Assembly: GCA_016209225.1 (NCBI GenBank)
Contig: JACQWO010000017.1
Location: forward strand, 1 to 64,000
DNA from: Desulfobacterales bacterium
GTDB lineage: Bacteria > Desulfobacterota > UBA8473
Reading direction: 5' to 3'
DNA: 64,000 nt
Both the position numbers and the translations under genes were made by a program. Of the stretch, positions 45,463 to 54,900 are shown in pieces (position 1 is the first letter of the stretch; every line of letters begins with the position of its first letter). Under the pieces are notes generated by a model. It did no database searches, was not told the origin of the DNA, and saw nothing but the letters and a program-made list of their open reading frames with translations.

Positions 45463-47676
45463 ATGTCTAAGTTAGTTGCTTTTGCCGCCATTCAAGGCGC
45501 ATACAATATCGTTTCCAAAGCCGAGGGGACTCTCAAAAAGGCCATGGACAAATACGGGCCGGATCAAAAGATCGAGTTCCCCAATACGGCTTATTATCTT
45601 CCTATTATCTATTCTATCCTTGGTATCCCGGTAAAAACACTGGGGGATGCCAGGAAACCCATGGAAGCAGCCAGAAAACTCCTGCCGGCGCATGTTAAGA
45701 ATATGCACCACCTGCCCTACTTGGGGCCTCTGTTAGATGCCGGTATGTCTGCCCTTTTTGCCGAGGAAGTGGCAGAGGCTATTCGTTACCTGGAAGACCC
45801 GGATTTCTATCTGGTCAGTGAGGACATAGATGAGACCTCGGGAAAAATATGGCTTGGAGCCGCTGAAGATACGGTCTTCCGTAAACGAGGAGTTGAATTT
45901 GTGGATGGAACCGCCCCGGGTTTTGCGGCTATCGTCGGAGCTGCTCCTGATCCTGAGACGGCCAAGTGGATTGCGGAAGAATACCAGAAAAAGAACCTCT
46001 ATGTTTTCATGTGTGCCAACCAAAATGGCACCACTTTTTCAGAGCAGCTTCTGGAAGCCGGGGTACAGATCGGCTGGAATACCCGTCTGGTTCCTTTTGG
46101 ACCTGATATCTCCGCCGCGGTGTTTGCCCTGGGTTTTGCCAACCGGGCGGCTATGGCCTTTGGGGGGATCAAACCAGGGGATTACAAGAAGATGCTTATC
46201 TATAATAAGGAACGAATCTTTGCCTTTGTCAATGCATTGGGTGAGGTGAATGCCGAATGGGCAGCCAATGCTGCCGGTTGTGTCAACTGGGGGTTCCCCA
46301 CCATTGCCGATACCGATATCCCTGAAATCCTCCCTACCGGAGTCTGCACGTACGAACATGTGGTCGCTAATGTTCCTCACAGGGAAATGCCCCAAAGGTC
46401 TATTGAGATTAGGGGTCTTAAGGTAACCGTGGCTAATGTGGATATCCCGTTGGCGTATGGTCCGGCATTCGAAGGGGAGCGGGTAAGAAAAGACGACCTT
46501 TACCTGGAGATGGGTGGTGGAAGGACCCAGGCGGTTGAGCTCTGCAGTATGGCAGACATGAAGGAGATTGAAGACGGCCAGATAGAAGTAATAGGGCCTG
46601 ATATTAAGGATATAAAGAAGGGCGATAGGCTTCCCCTTGGTATCTTTGTCCAGGTTGCAGGACGTCAGATGCAGGAAGACTTTGAGCCTATCCTTGAAAG
46701 GCAGATACATCACCTTATCAATTATGCCCAGGGTGTTATGCACATTGGGCAACGGGATATTGCATGGATCAGGGTTGGTGAACAGGCTGTGAACAAAGGG
46801 TTTACCCTCAGGGACATCGGGGTGATCCTCCATGCTAAACTACACCAGGATTTCGGTGCCATTCTGGATAAGGTGCAGGTTACTCTTTATACTAAGAAAG
46901 AGGATGTGGACAAGTTGACCGCTACTGCCAGGGAAAATTACAAGAAACGCGATGCCAGGGTGGAACAGATGACGGATGAGGGTGTGGAGACCTACTATTC
47001 CTGCACTTTGTGCCAGTCCTTTGCTCCCAACCATGTGTGCATGGTGAGCCCGGAGAGGACAGGTCTCTGCGGTGCTTATAACTGGATGGACTGCAAGGCT
47101 TCTTATGAGATCAACCCCACCGGTCCAAACCAGCCGGTAGAAAAAGGTGAATGTATCGATCCGAAACTTGGGCAGTGGAAGGGTGTAAATGATTTTATCT
47201 ATAAGGCATCGCGGCAGAATGTAACCCATTATAACTTCTATAGTCTTGTCCATGATCCTATGACCACCTGCGGATGCTGTGAATGTATCGCAGCTGTGAT
47301 TTCCGCATGTAACGGGGTGATGACAGTAGGTAGGGATTACACTGGAGAGACCCCGACGGGGATGAAATTTACGACTCTCGCCGGAGTTATGGGCGGCGGA
47401 GCATCCTCACCCGGATTCGTAGGACACAGCAAATACAATATTTGCCAGCGGAAGTTCATTTCCGGAGACGGCGGGCTGCTGCGGATGGTCTGGATGCCCA
47501 AAGGGCTGAAAGAGGAACTCAGAGAAGGATTATTAAGGCGGGGAGAGGAATTGGGATGCCCTGACTTGATCGATAGGATAGCTGACGAAACGGTGGGTGT
47601 CACCGAAGATGAGATTTTGCCTTTCTTAAAGGAGAAAGATCATCCGGCGCTAAAAATGGATCCTATCATAGGCTGA
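45463..47676 (+). CDS. acsB: acetyl-CoA synthase (CO dehydrogenase/acetyl-CoA synthase subunit beta)
   Basis: A 737-residue bacterial-type acetyl-CoA synthase, including the N-terminal domain that archaeal CdhC lacks. It joins CO, a methyl group and CoA at the Ni-Ni-Fe4S4 A-cluster. All ligands are visible: YYSCTLCQSFAPNHVC and GLCGAYNW (about residues 514, 517, 526 and 536), and the CGC pair in TTCGCCECI (about 602-604). It has a clear ribosome site (AAAGGAGG) and follows cooS by 81 bp. It delivers acetyl-CoA from the cluster's methyl and carbonyl branches. Confidence 0.96.
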   Translation: MSKLVAFAAIQGAYNIVSKAEGTLKKAMDKYGPDQKIEFPNTAYYLPIIYSILGIPVKTLGDARKPMEAARKLLPAHVKNMHHLPYLGPLLDAGMSALFAEEVAEAIRYLEDPDFYLVSEDIDETSGKIWLGAAEDTVFRKRGVEFVDGTAPGFAAIVGAAPDPETAKWIAEEYQKKNLYVFMCANQNGTTFSEQLLEAGVQIGWNTRLVPFGPDISAAVFALGFANRAAMAFGGIKPGDYKKMLIYNKERIFAFVNALGEVNAEWAANAAGCVNWGFPTIADTDIPEILPTGVCTYEHVVANVPHREMPQRSIEIRGLKVTVANVDIPLAYGPAFEGERVRKDDLYLEMGGGRTQAVELCSMADMKEIEDGQIEVIGPDIKDIKKGDRLPLGIFVQVAGRQMQEDFEPILERQIHHLINYAQGVMHIGQRDIAWIRVGEQAVNKGFTLRDIGVILHAKLHQDFGAILDKVQVTLYTKKEDVDKLTATARENYKKRDARVEQMTDEGVETYYSCTLCQSFAPNHVCMVSPERTGLCGAYNWMDCKASYEINPTGPNQPVEKGECIDPKLGQWKGVNDFIYKASRQNVTHYNFYSLVHDPMTTCGCCECIAAVISACNGVMTVGRDYTGETPTGMKFTTLAGVMGGGASSPGFVGHSKYNICQRKFISGDGGLLRMVWMPKGLKEELREGLLRRGEELGCPDLIDRIADETVGVTEDEILPFLKEKDHPALKMDPIIG

Positions 47677-47678
47677 TC

Positions 47679-47798
47679 GTAACTACTCAGGTTCAAAGTT
47701 CCAGGGTCCAAGGTTAAAGGTTAGAGCAACCAACCGTGAACCGTGAACTGTGAACCTGACAACCTGAGAACCGTGAACCTGACAACCTGAATAGTTAC
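47679..47798. repeat. terminal-inverted-repeat element E3
   Basis: GTAACTACTCAGG at the left and CCTGAATAGTTAC at the right. The interior is GTGAACC/CCTGACAACCTGA words in direct and inverted order. It lies between acsB and acsC, starting 2 bp after the acsB stop. No convincing target duplication is seen. Confidence 0.8.
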
Positions 47799-47831
47799 CT
47801 GTGTATAAATAGTTGAGGAGGAAAGATCGTT

Positions 47832-49178
47832 ATGGCTCTTACAGGTATAGAGATTTTTAAATTGCTCCCTAAAACAAATTGCAAGGAATGTGGCGTTCCT
47901 ACCTGCCTTGCCTTTGCGATGAATCTGGCGGCGGGAAAGGCTGAACTTTCCGCCTGTCCCTATGTCTCTGAAGAGGCAAAGGAGAAACTCGCAGAAGCCT
48001 CCGCTCCTCCCATAAGGCAGCTTACGGTTGGATATGGAGACAGACCGGTAAAGGTGGGAGGAGAGACAGTTCTTTACCGTCACGAGAAGACCTTTTTTAA
48101 TCCAACCGGACTGGCCGCTCTATTGACTACTGATATGGATTCAGATACTGTTGATATGAAACTGAGGAAATGGGATACCTTTCAGTATGAGAGGGTAGGC
48201 TTGAACCTTAGGCCAGAACTTGTAGCCGTCAAAGACACCAATGGCGATGCTGGAAAATTCGAGACCCTGACAAAGCAAGTGGCAGACACCAGCAATTTCA
48301 GCTATATTCTTATGAGTGAGGATAGCGATGTTATGGCTGCAGGCATCAAGGCAAAGAGTGGAACGAATCCCCTCATATATGCTGCCACCAATGACAATTT
48401 TGAAAAGATGGCAAAATTGGCAGAGGAAAGCAAATGTCCTCTGGCGATTAAAGGCACTAACATTGACAATTTAATCGAGTTGTCGGATAAGGCAACTGCC
48501 CTGGGGCTTAAAGATTTGGTGCTTGATTCAGGAGCAAGATCGATAAAACAGGTTTATGAAGATCAGATTGCCATCAGGAGGGCGGCGCTTCTTGCCAAAA
48601 ACAAGTCCCTGGGATTTCCTACGATTTCGTTCCCCTTTGAAATGGCAGAGACCCTGGAACAGGAAACACTTGTTGCCTCGATGCTGATTGCAAAGTATGG
48701 CAGCATAGTAGTGATGTCAGATTTCGATGGTGCGAGCCTTTTCCCACTTCTCCTGGAACGTTTGAATATTTACACCGATCCCCAGCGTCCCATGGTAGTG
48801 ACACAGGGGATCTACGAGATCAATAATCCGGACGAAAACTCGCCGATTTGTATTACGTCTAATTTTGCCCTTACTTACTTTATTGTTTCCGGAGAGATTG
48901 AAGGCAGCAAGGTCCCTACATGGCTTTTGATTATTGATACTGAAGGACTTTCAGTTATGACGGCATGGGCAGCAGGCAAATTCGTAGGCGATGCACTGGG
49001 GATATTTATTAAGAAGTGTGGCATCATGGATAAGGCTAAGACAAAAAAGATAATTATTCCTGGGTATGCAGCGTCTATCAGTGGAGACCTGGAAGAGGAG
49101 CTGGGAGATTGGGAAGTGGCAATCGGACCAAGAGAGGCTGCCCATATCCCTGCCTACTTGAGGCAACTGGCTGCATAA
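47832..49178 (+). CDS. acsC: corrinoid iron-sulfur protein large subunit (AcsC/CdhE)
   Basis: A 448-residue large subunit that binds both the corrinoid and one [4Fe-4S] cluster. The cluster site CKECGVPTC with a further Cys in SACPYVSEE lies in the first 45 residues. The central TIM barrel and the C-terminal corrinoid-binding region (TEGLSVMTAWAAGKFVGDAL, IIIPGYAASISGDLEEEL) are complete. It accepts the methyl from AcsE and passes it to AcsB with AcsD as partner. Confidence 0.95.
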   Translation: MALTGIEIFKLLPKTNCKECGVPTCLAFAMNLAAGKAELSACPYVSEEAKEKLAEASAPPIRQLTVGYGDRPVKVGGETVLYRHEKTFFNPTGLAALLTTDMDSDTVDMKLRKWDTFQYERVGLNLRPELVAVKDTNGDAGKFETLTKQVADTSNFSYILMSEDSDVMAAGIKAKSGTNPLIYAATNDNFEKMAKLAEESKCPLAIKGTNIDNLIELSDKATALGLKDLVLDSGARSIKQVYEDQIAIRRAALLAKNKSLGFPTISFPFEMAETLEQETLVASMLIAKYGSIVVMSDFDGASLFPLLLERLNIYTDPQRPMVVTQGIYEINNPDENSPICITSNFALTYFIVSGEIEGSKVPTWLLIIDTEGLSVMTAWAAGKFVGDALGIFIKKCGIMDKAKTKKIIIPGYAASISGDLEEELGDWEVAIGPREAAHIPAYLRQLAA

Positions 49179-49220
49179 GAAACTCGTCCATCAACTCTAG
49201 ATAAAAAGAGAGGGGTAAGT

Positions 49221-50114
49221 ATGTTACGAATCGGAGAGAATTTAAATGTAATGGTGACGAAGATTGGCGCTGCCATGAAGGAGAAAGATCCTGGCCCCAT
49301 CAGAGAGCTGGCGAAAGCAGAAGCGGAGAAAGGAGTGAACTGGATTGACATTAATCTGGGACCGGCGAGAAAAGGTGGACCTGAATTAATGGAGTGGATT
49401 GTAAAGACCGTTCAGGAGGTGGTGCCGGATATACCTCTGGCTTTAGACACATCTAATATAGAGGCTATTGAGGCAGGGCTGAAGGTCCATAAAGGAAAAG
49501 CGATGATAAACTCGATCATGGCAAGACCTGAGAGGATGGATGCTATGATACCCTTGGCGGCAAAATACAATGCCCAGGTTATAGGCTTGCTCTGGGGACC
49601 TTCGGGAATGCCCCGAGATGAAAATGAAAGATCGGAGCTCGCTGTAACTCTGGTTTCCGCCATGCTGGAAGCCGGCATAGCCCCGGAGGATATCTTCGTG
49701 GATCCCATTATGACACCGGTCAACGTCCAGCAAGACCAGATAAAGAGTATGATAAATTTTATGATGATGTTTTCCGATATAGCAGAAGCCCTGGCGCCAG
49801 GGCTAAAATCCACCTGTGGTTTATCGAATGTCTCTAATGGGGCACCTGAACACTTACGACCCATACTGAACCAGACATTTATAGTAATTTTAGAAAAGTA
49901 TGGGATGTACTCAGCAATAGTTGATGCCTTTGATGAGGAAATGACCGCCTTCTGTAAGGGTGAGAGACCGAAGATCAAGAAAATAATCGAGGATGTTTGT
50001 GACGGCAATGAACCGAATCCAGCATCATTGACAAAAGAAGAACTCGATTATGTAAAAACGGCCAAGGTTCTTCTGGGACATTCCCTCTATTCGGATTCGT
50101 GGCTTGAACTCTAA
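49221..50114 (+). CDS. acsE: methyl-THF:corrinoid Fe-S protein methyltransferase
   Basis: A 297-residue pterin-binding TIM-barrel methyltransferase that moves the methyl group of methyl-THF to the cobalt of AcsCD. It begins MLRIGENLNVMVTKIGAAM and has the pterin-contact segments WIDINLGPARKGG, LALDTSNIEAIEAGL and TCGLSNVSNGAPEHLR. It is slightly longer than Moorella AcsE (about 262 aa). It directly follows acsC (42 bp). Its product links the methyl branch, ended by MetFV, to the carbonyl branch. Confidence 0.94.
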   Translation: MLRIGENLNVMVTKIGAAMKEKDPGPIRELAKAEAEKGVNWIDINLGPARKGGPELMEWIVKTVQEVVPDIPLALDTSNIEAIEAGLKVHKGKAMINSIMARPERMDAMIPLAAKYNAQVIGLLWGPSGMPRDENERSELAVTLVSAMLEAGIAPEDIFVDPIMTPVNVQQDQIKSMINFMMMFSDIAEALAPGLKSTCGLSNVSNGAPEHLRPILNQTFIVILEKYGMYSAIVDAFDEEMTAFCKGERPKIKKIIEDVCDGNEPNPASLTKEELDYVKTAKVLLGHSLYSDSWLEL

Positions 50115-50191
50115 TTGTTTTTAAACGACTGAAAGAGTCATTATTCCCTGTTAAGAAAGCTTTCCTGATACCAAAATAGGGATTATCGAAG

Positions 50192-50320
50192 GTAACTACT
50201 CAGGCACAAAGTGGCAAAGGCACATAGGCACAAAGCAGAGCGGAGCAGGGTCGTTTCGTTGTTTTTTCCTAACTTTGTGCCTTTGGTGCTCTGTGCCTAT
50301 GTGCCTACCTGAATAGTTAC
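50192..50320. repeat. terminal-inverted-repeat element E2 with 8-bp target duplication
   Basis: GTAACTACTCAGG ... CCTGAATAGTTAC, with the palindromic interior CACAAAGTGGCAAAGGCACA mirrored by TTTGTGCCTTTGGTGC. It is flanked on both sides by TATCGAAG (50184-50191 and 50321-50328), an exact 8-bp direct repeat, the mark of transposition. It lies between acsE and hdrC. Its arms match those of E1. Confidence 0.88.
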
Positions 50321-50412
50321 TATCGAAGAAGCCTAAATTAATTAATCGAAGGGTGGGGCTCGTGAAGCAGGATTAACCGCGGGACGCCCTTTTTTAACGT
50401 GGGTAAATAAAT

Positions 50413-50979
50413 ATGGAAGCTAAAGTGCTGTTAGAAAGAAATAACAGGTCATCTTTTATTCAAGAAATAGAGGATAAACGAGAGGTTGAAATCTCTTCCT
50501 GCTTTCAATGTAAGAAATGTTCCAATGGCTGCCCGGTAAACTTTGCTATGGAAATTATGCCCCATAAGATAATACATATGATTCGTTTAGGGTTAAAGGA
50601 TGAGGTATTAAAGAGTTCTACCATGTGGGCATGTGCTTCATGCGAAACGTGCACTACCAGATGCCCAAATAATATAGATATTGCTAAATTGATGGATGCC
50701 TTAAGACAGATTGCCACTGATTCAGGGTTTGATACGGCACAAAAAGATGTTCCTATATTCCACTCAGCTTTTCTTTCATCAATTAAGAAGAGGGGAAGAA
50801 TTCATGAATTGGGTATGATAGGAGAATATAAATTAAAGACCGGGGACTTTATGAAGGATTCCAGGCTGGGGTGGGAGATGTTCAAAAGAGGAAAGTTAAA
50901 AATCCTGCCTTCTGGAATTAGAGGAAGAAAAGAGATTAGAGGTATCTTTGATGAAGCGGGGAGGAGAAAGAGATCATGA
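50413..50979 (+). CDS. hdrC: heterodisulfide reductase subunit C-like protein
   Basis: A 188-residue ferredoxin-type HdrC with two [4Fe-4S] sites, CFQCKKCSNGCPV (about 35-47) and CASCETCTTRCPN (about 77-89). It passes electrons between HdrA and HdrB. The stop overlaps the hdrB start (ATGA). In the MetFV-HdrABC-MvhD type complex, it links the flavin subunit to the site at HdrB. The gap to acsE contains element E2 and no further gene. Confidence 0.92.
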   Translation: MEAKVLLERNNRSSFIQEIEDKREVEISSCFQCKKCSNGCPVNFAMEIMPHKIIHMIRLGLKDEVLKSSTMWACASCETCTTRCPNNIDIAKLMDALRQIATDSGFDTAQKDVPIFHSAFLSSIKKRGRIHELGMIGEYKLKTGDFMKDSRLGWEMFKRGKLKILPSGIRGRKEIRGIFDEAGRRKRS

Positions 50980-51827
50980 GGGTTTCCTATTACCCGGGTT
51001 GCTCACTAGAAGGCAGTGCCCGGGATTACGATGAATCCCTTAGGGCGGTATTTGATGTGTTGGGCATTGAACTGAGGGAGCTAGAGGATTGGAATTGCTG
51101 TGGGGCAAGCTCGGCGCATATAACTGATGATTTTCTGTCAACGGCATTGCCTATGAGGAATCTGGAGATTGCAGAGAAAGAGAATAATGATTTGCTTATC
51201 CCCTGCATGGCGTGTTTTAACAGGTTAAAAAGCGCAGAAAAGGCGGCGATCGGTGAAATAAAAACGGATGTAAAGACATCCTATAAGGGTAAGATAAAGA
51301 TTAAACATATTCTGGACTTTTTAAGCGAGGATGGAAACCTAGCCCTTATAGGAAGGTTTGTTAAAAAGCCTTTAACAGGCATGAAGATTGTATCTTACTA
51401 TGGGTGTTTGTATGCGCGTCCTCCAAAGATTACGGATGTAACTGATTATGAAGACCCCAGGAGCATGGATAAATTGGTAAATATTTTAGGGGCAGAGAGC
51501 AGGCCATGGTCATTTAAGACAGATTGCTGTGGTGGCAATTTAGCCTTGACCAGGATTGACATCTTAAAGAGATTGGGCAATAACCTTTTTGATATGGCCG
51601 TTGAAGCCGGAGCTGATTGCATTGCGGTGGCATGCCCTCTGTGCCATGCCAACCTGGATACAAGGCAGAAGGAGATATCTGATGAATATGGAAAGGGATA
51701 TTATCTGCCTGTGTTCTATATAACTGAATTAATAGGGTTGTCTATGGGGCATAGTGATGTTGAAAAGTGGCTCCGAAGACATCTGGTCGATCCAATAGGG
51801 CTTTTAAGGTCAGTGGGGCTTATGTAA
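50976..51827 (+). CDS. hdrB: heterodisulfide reductase subunit B-like protein
   Basis: A 283-residue HdrB with two cysteine-rich CCG domains. The first has YYPGCSLEGSARDYDES, WNCCGAS and IPCMACFNR. The second has SYYGCLYARPP, TDCCGGNLALT and ACPLCHANLD. These bind the unusual non-cubane [4Fe-4S] clusters that cleave disulfides in methanogens. In this genome it probably transfers electrons to MetFV rather than to CoM-S-S-CoB. It overlaps hdrC by 4 bp. Confidence 0.93.
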   Translation: MRVSYYPGCSLEGSARDYDESLRAVFDVLGIELRELEDWNCCGASSAHITDDFLSTALPMRNLEIAEKENNDLLIPCMACFNRLKSAEKAAIGEIKTDVKTSYKGKIKIKHILDFLSEDGNLALIGRFVKKPLTGMKIVSYYGCLYARPPKITDVTDYEDPRSMDKLVNILGAESRPWSFKTDCCGGNLALTRIDILKRLGNNLFDMAVEAGADCIAVACPLCHANLDTRQKEISDEYGKGYYLPVFYITELIGLSMGHSDVEKWLRRHLVDPIGLLRSVGLM

Positions 51828-51899
51828 ATCGTGAATCGTGAATGGTGATTCGTAAATAAAAAAACGGTTCACGGTTCACGGTTCACGATTCACGAATAA
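51827..51899. repeat. F-family palindromic repeat between hdrB and hdrA
   Basis: GTGAATCGTGAATGG words on the left face CGGTTCACGGTTCACG and GATTCACGAAT words on the right. The same word family occurs at 28.03-28.12, 29.13 and 56.87-56.93 kb. Confidence 0.75.
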
Positions 51900-51912
51900 A
51901 GGGGTGGTTTAG

Positions 51913-54900
51913 ATGTCGGATAGTAATCAACTAAAGATAGGTTCGGTGATGATCATCGGTGCCGGCATTGCCGGAATGCAGGCATCTCTAGACCTGGCAA
52001 ATTCTGGTTTTAAGGTATATCTGGTGGATGAATCAACGTCTATTGGTGGAAGAATGGCCCAACTGGATAAGACATTTCCCACCAATGACTGTTCTATGTG
52101 TACAATTTCTCCCAAGCTTATTGAATGCGACAAGCATCTCAATATTGACATAGTAACAAATGCTAAGGTAGAGAACGTACAGGGGGAGCTGGGGAACTTC
52201 AAGGTAACAGTATTGAAGCGCCCCAGGTTTATAGATGTTGAGAAGTGTAATGCTTGCGGTGATTGTATAGAGGTTTGCCCGGTAGATGTCTTTGCCGAAT
52301 TTGAAGAGGGACTGACAGACCGAAAGGCCATTTATAAAAACTTCCCCCAGGCTATACCCAGTGCATACGCTATAGATAAAAAAGGCACCTCTCCATGCAA
52401 GGCTACATGTCCGGCTCATATCCATGTTCAGGGATATATAGCCCTTATCGCAAAGGGCAGGTATGAAGAGGCGCTGGCGCTTATCAAAAAGGATAATCCC
52501 CTTCCTGCAATCTGCGGAAGAGTATGTCATCATCCCTGTGAGGCAAGGTGTACAAGAGGTAAAGTGGATGAACCGGTAGCCATTGATTTTCTGAAGCGGT
52601 TTGTTGCAGACATAGAGCTTACATCAAAAGAGAAGAAACTGCCGGAGATCGAAGAAAAAAGGGAAGAGAGGATAGCCATTATAGGTTCAGGACCCGCAGG
52701 GTTAACTTCGGCCTATTATTTGGCATTGAAAGGCTACAATGTGACGGTCTTTGAGTCACTTCCTGTGGCAGGCGGGATGCTGGCTGTGGGAATCCCGGAG
52801 TATCGGCTGCCAAAGGATATACTCAATGCAGAGATAGATTATATAAGAGGGCTTGGGGTTGAAATAAGAACAAATACCAAAATAGGGGTGGACCTGACAA
52901 TCCAGGACCTGAAAAAAGATGGATACAGCGCCATATTTTTGGCGGTTGGCTCTCATATCAGCAGAAAATTGGGTATAGAAGGAGAAGACTTTCAGGGGGT
53001 GGTGCACGGTGTCCACTTTTTAAGGGATATAAGTCTTGGGAAGAAGGTTCCCCTTGGGGAAAGGGTGGCTGTAATAGGGGGAGGCAATGTTGCCATCGAT
53101 TCTGTTAGAACAGCCTTAAGATTGGGGGCTAAGGAGGCATTTATAATATATAGAAGGTCTATAGAAGAGATGCCTGCCAATGAGGAGGAGATAGAGGAAG
53201 CAGAAGAGGAGGGTATCAAGATTCATTGTCTGGTAGCCCCTGTCAGGATTTTGGGCAAGGATGGAAGGGTTGTCGGACTCGAATGTATAAGAATGAAATT
53301 GGGAGAGCCGGATGAGAGTGGGAGAAAGAGGCCTATCCCTATTGAAGGTTCAGGATTCGTTATGGACGTGGATGCGGTTATCCCTGCTATAGGTCAGTCT
53401 CTTGATACGGCATTTATGTCGCCGGAGATTGGACTAAAGCTGGCCAAAGGGGATATCATTGAGATAGATTCGGTTACTTATGCTACAAATATACCAGGGA
53501 TATTTGCTGGGGGAGATGCTGCTTCAGGCCCAGCCACTGTTATAGAAGCTATAGCTGCCGGTAAGAAAACCGCTGTTTCTATTGACAGGTATTTAAAGGG
53601 AGAGGATCTACACGAAGGCAGGGGTGATGTGCAGGAGGAGATAGAGGTAGATACCCACGGAATCGAGAGATCAGCCCGTCAGAGAATGCCAAGACTCCCC
53701 GTGAAAGAGAGGATAGGCAGTTTTAATGAGGTTCAGTTGGGGTTTTCTGAGTCCCAGGTCATTGAAGAAGCAAATAGATGCTTGAATTGTGGTATCTGCA
53801 GTGAGTGTTTGCGTTGTGTTGAGGCATGTACTGCAAAGGCCATAAACCACCAGATGAATGAGGAGCTTGTTGATATAGGTGTAGGCTCTATAATATTAAC
53901 CCCGGGATATGAAGAGTTCCATGCAGATATAAAAGGAGAATATGGTTATGGCAGGATGAAGAATGTAGTCACAAGTCTGGAGTTTGAAAGGATACTGTCG
54001 GCTTCAGGCCCTTACCATGGTCATGTTTTACGTCCCTCGGATCAAGCAACCCCCAAGAGGATAGCATGGATTCAATGTGTAGGTTCTCGTGATGCCTCTT
54101 GCGGCAAAGATTACTGTTCATCGGTTTGCTGCATGTATGCAACAAAGGAAGCAATCATGGCAATAGACCATGTAGAAGGTCTTGAAGCGACTGTTTTCTA
54201 TAACGATATACGGGCATTTGGAAAGGGTTTTGAGTCCTACTATGAGACGGCAAAGAAAAAATACGGGGTGAGATATATAAAGAGTATTGTCTCAAGTGTA
54301 AAAGAGCTTCAAAAGACCAATAGCCTTCTTATGAAGTACACCGCTGATGACGATCAGATCAAAGAAGAAGAGTTTGATATGGTAGTTCTATCCGTTGGTT
54401 TGGTGCCGTCACCCGGCACGAGGGAATTGGCTGAAAAGCTCTCAGTACAACTGAATCAGTATGGTTTCTGTGAGACTAAAACCCTTGCACCCAATATAAC
54501 ATCGAAGCCGGGGGTTTATGTTGCCGGCGCCTTTGAAGCGCCTATGGACATTCCGGAAGCAGTGATGACGGCAAGCAGCGCTGCATGTCTATCTTCAGAG
54601 CTCCTTTCCAGTGAAAGGGGGAGTATGGTCAGAGAGAAAACCTATCCCCCTGAAAGGGAAATCGCTTCTGAGGAAGAAAGGGTAGGGGTTTTTGTCTGTA
54701 GATGCGGGACAAATATAGCAAGGGTTGTAGATGTCCCTGAGGTAGCCGAATATGCCAAAACGCTCCCCGGGGTTGTTCATGCTGAAGAGAATCTCTTTAC
54801 TTGTTCTACCGACACCACCAGTAATATGATAGATATTATAAAGGAAAAGGGTATAAACAGAGTGGTTGTGGCATCATGCACTCCAAGAACCCACGAACCC

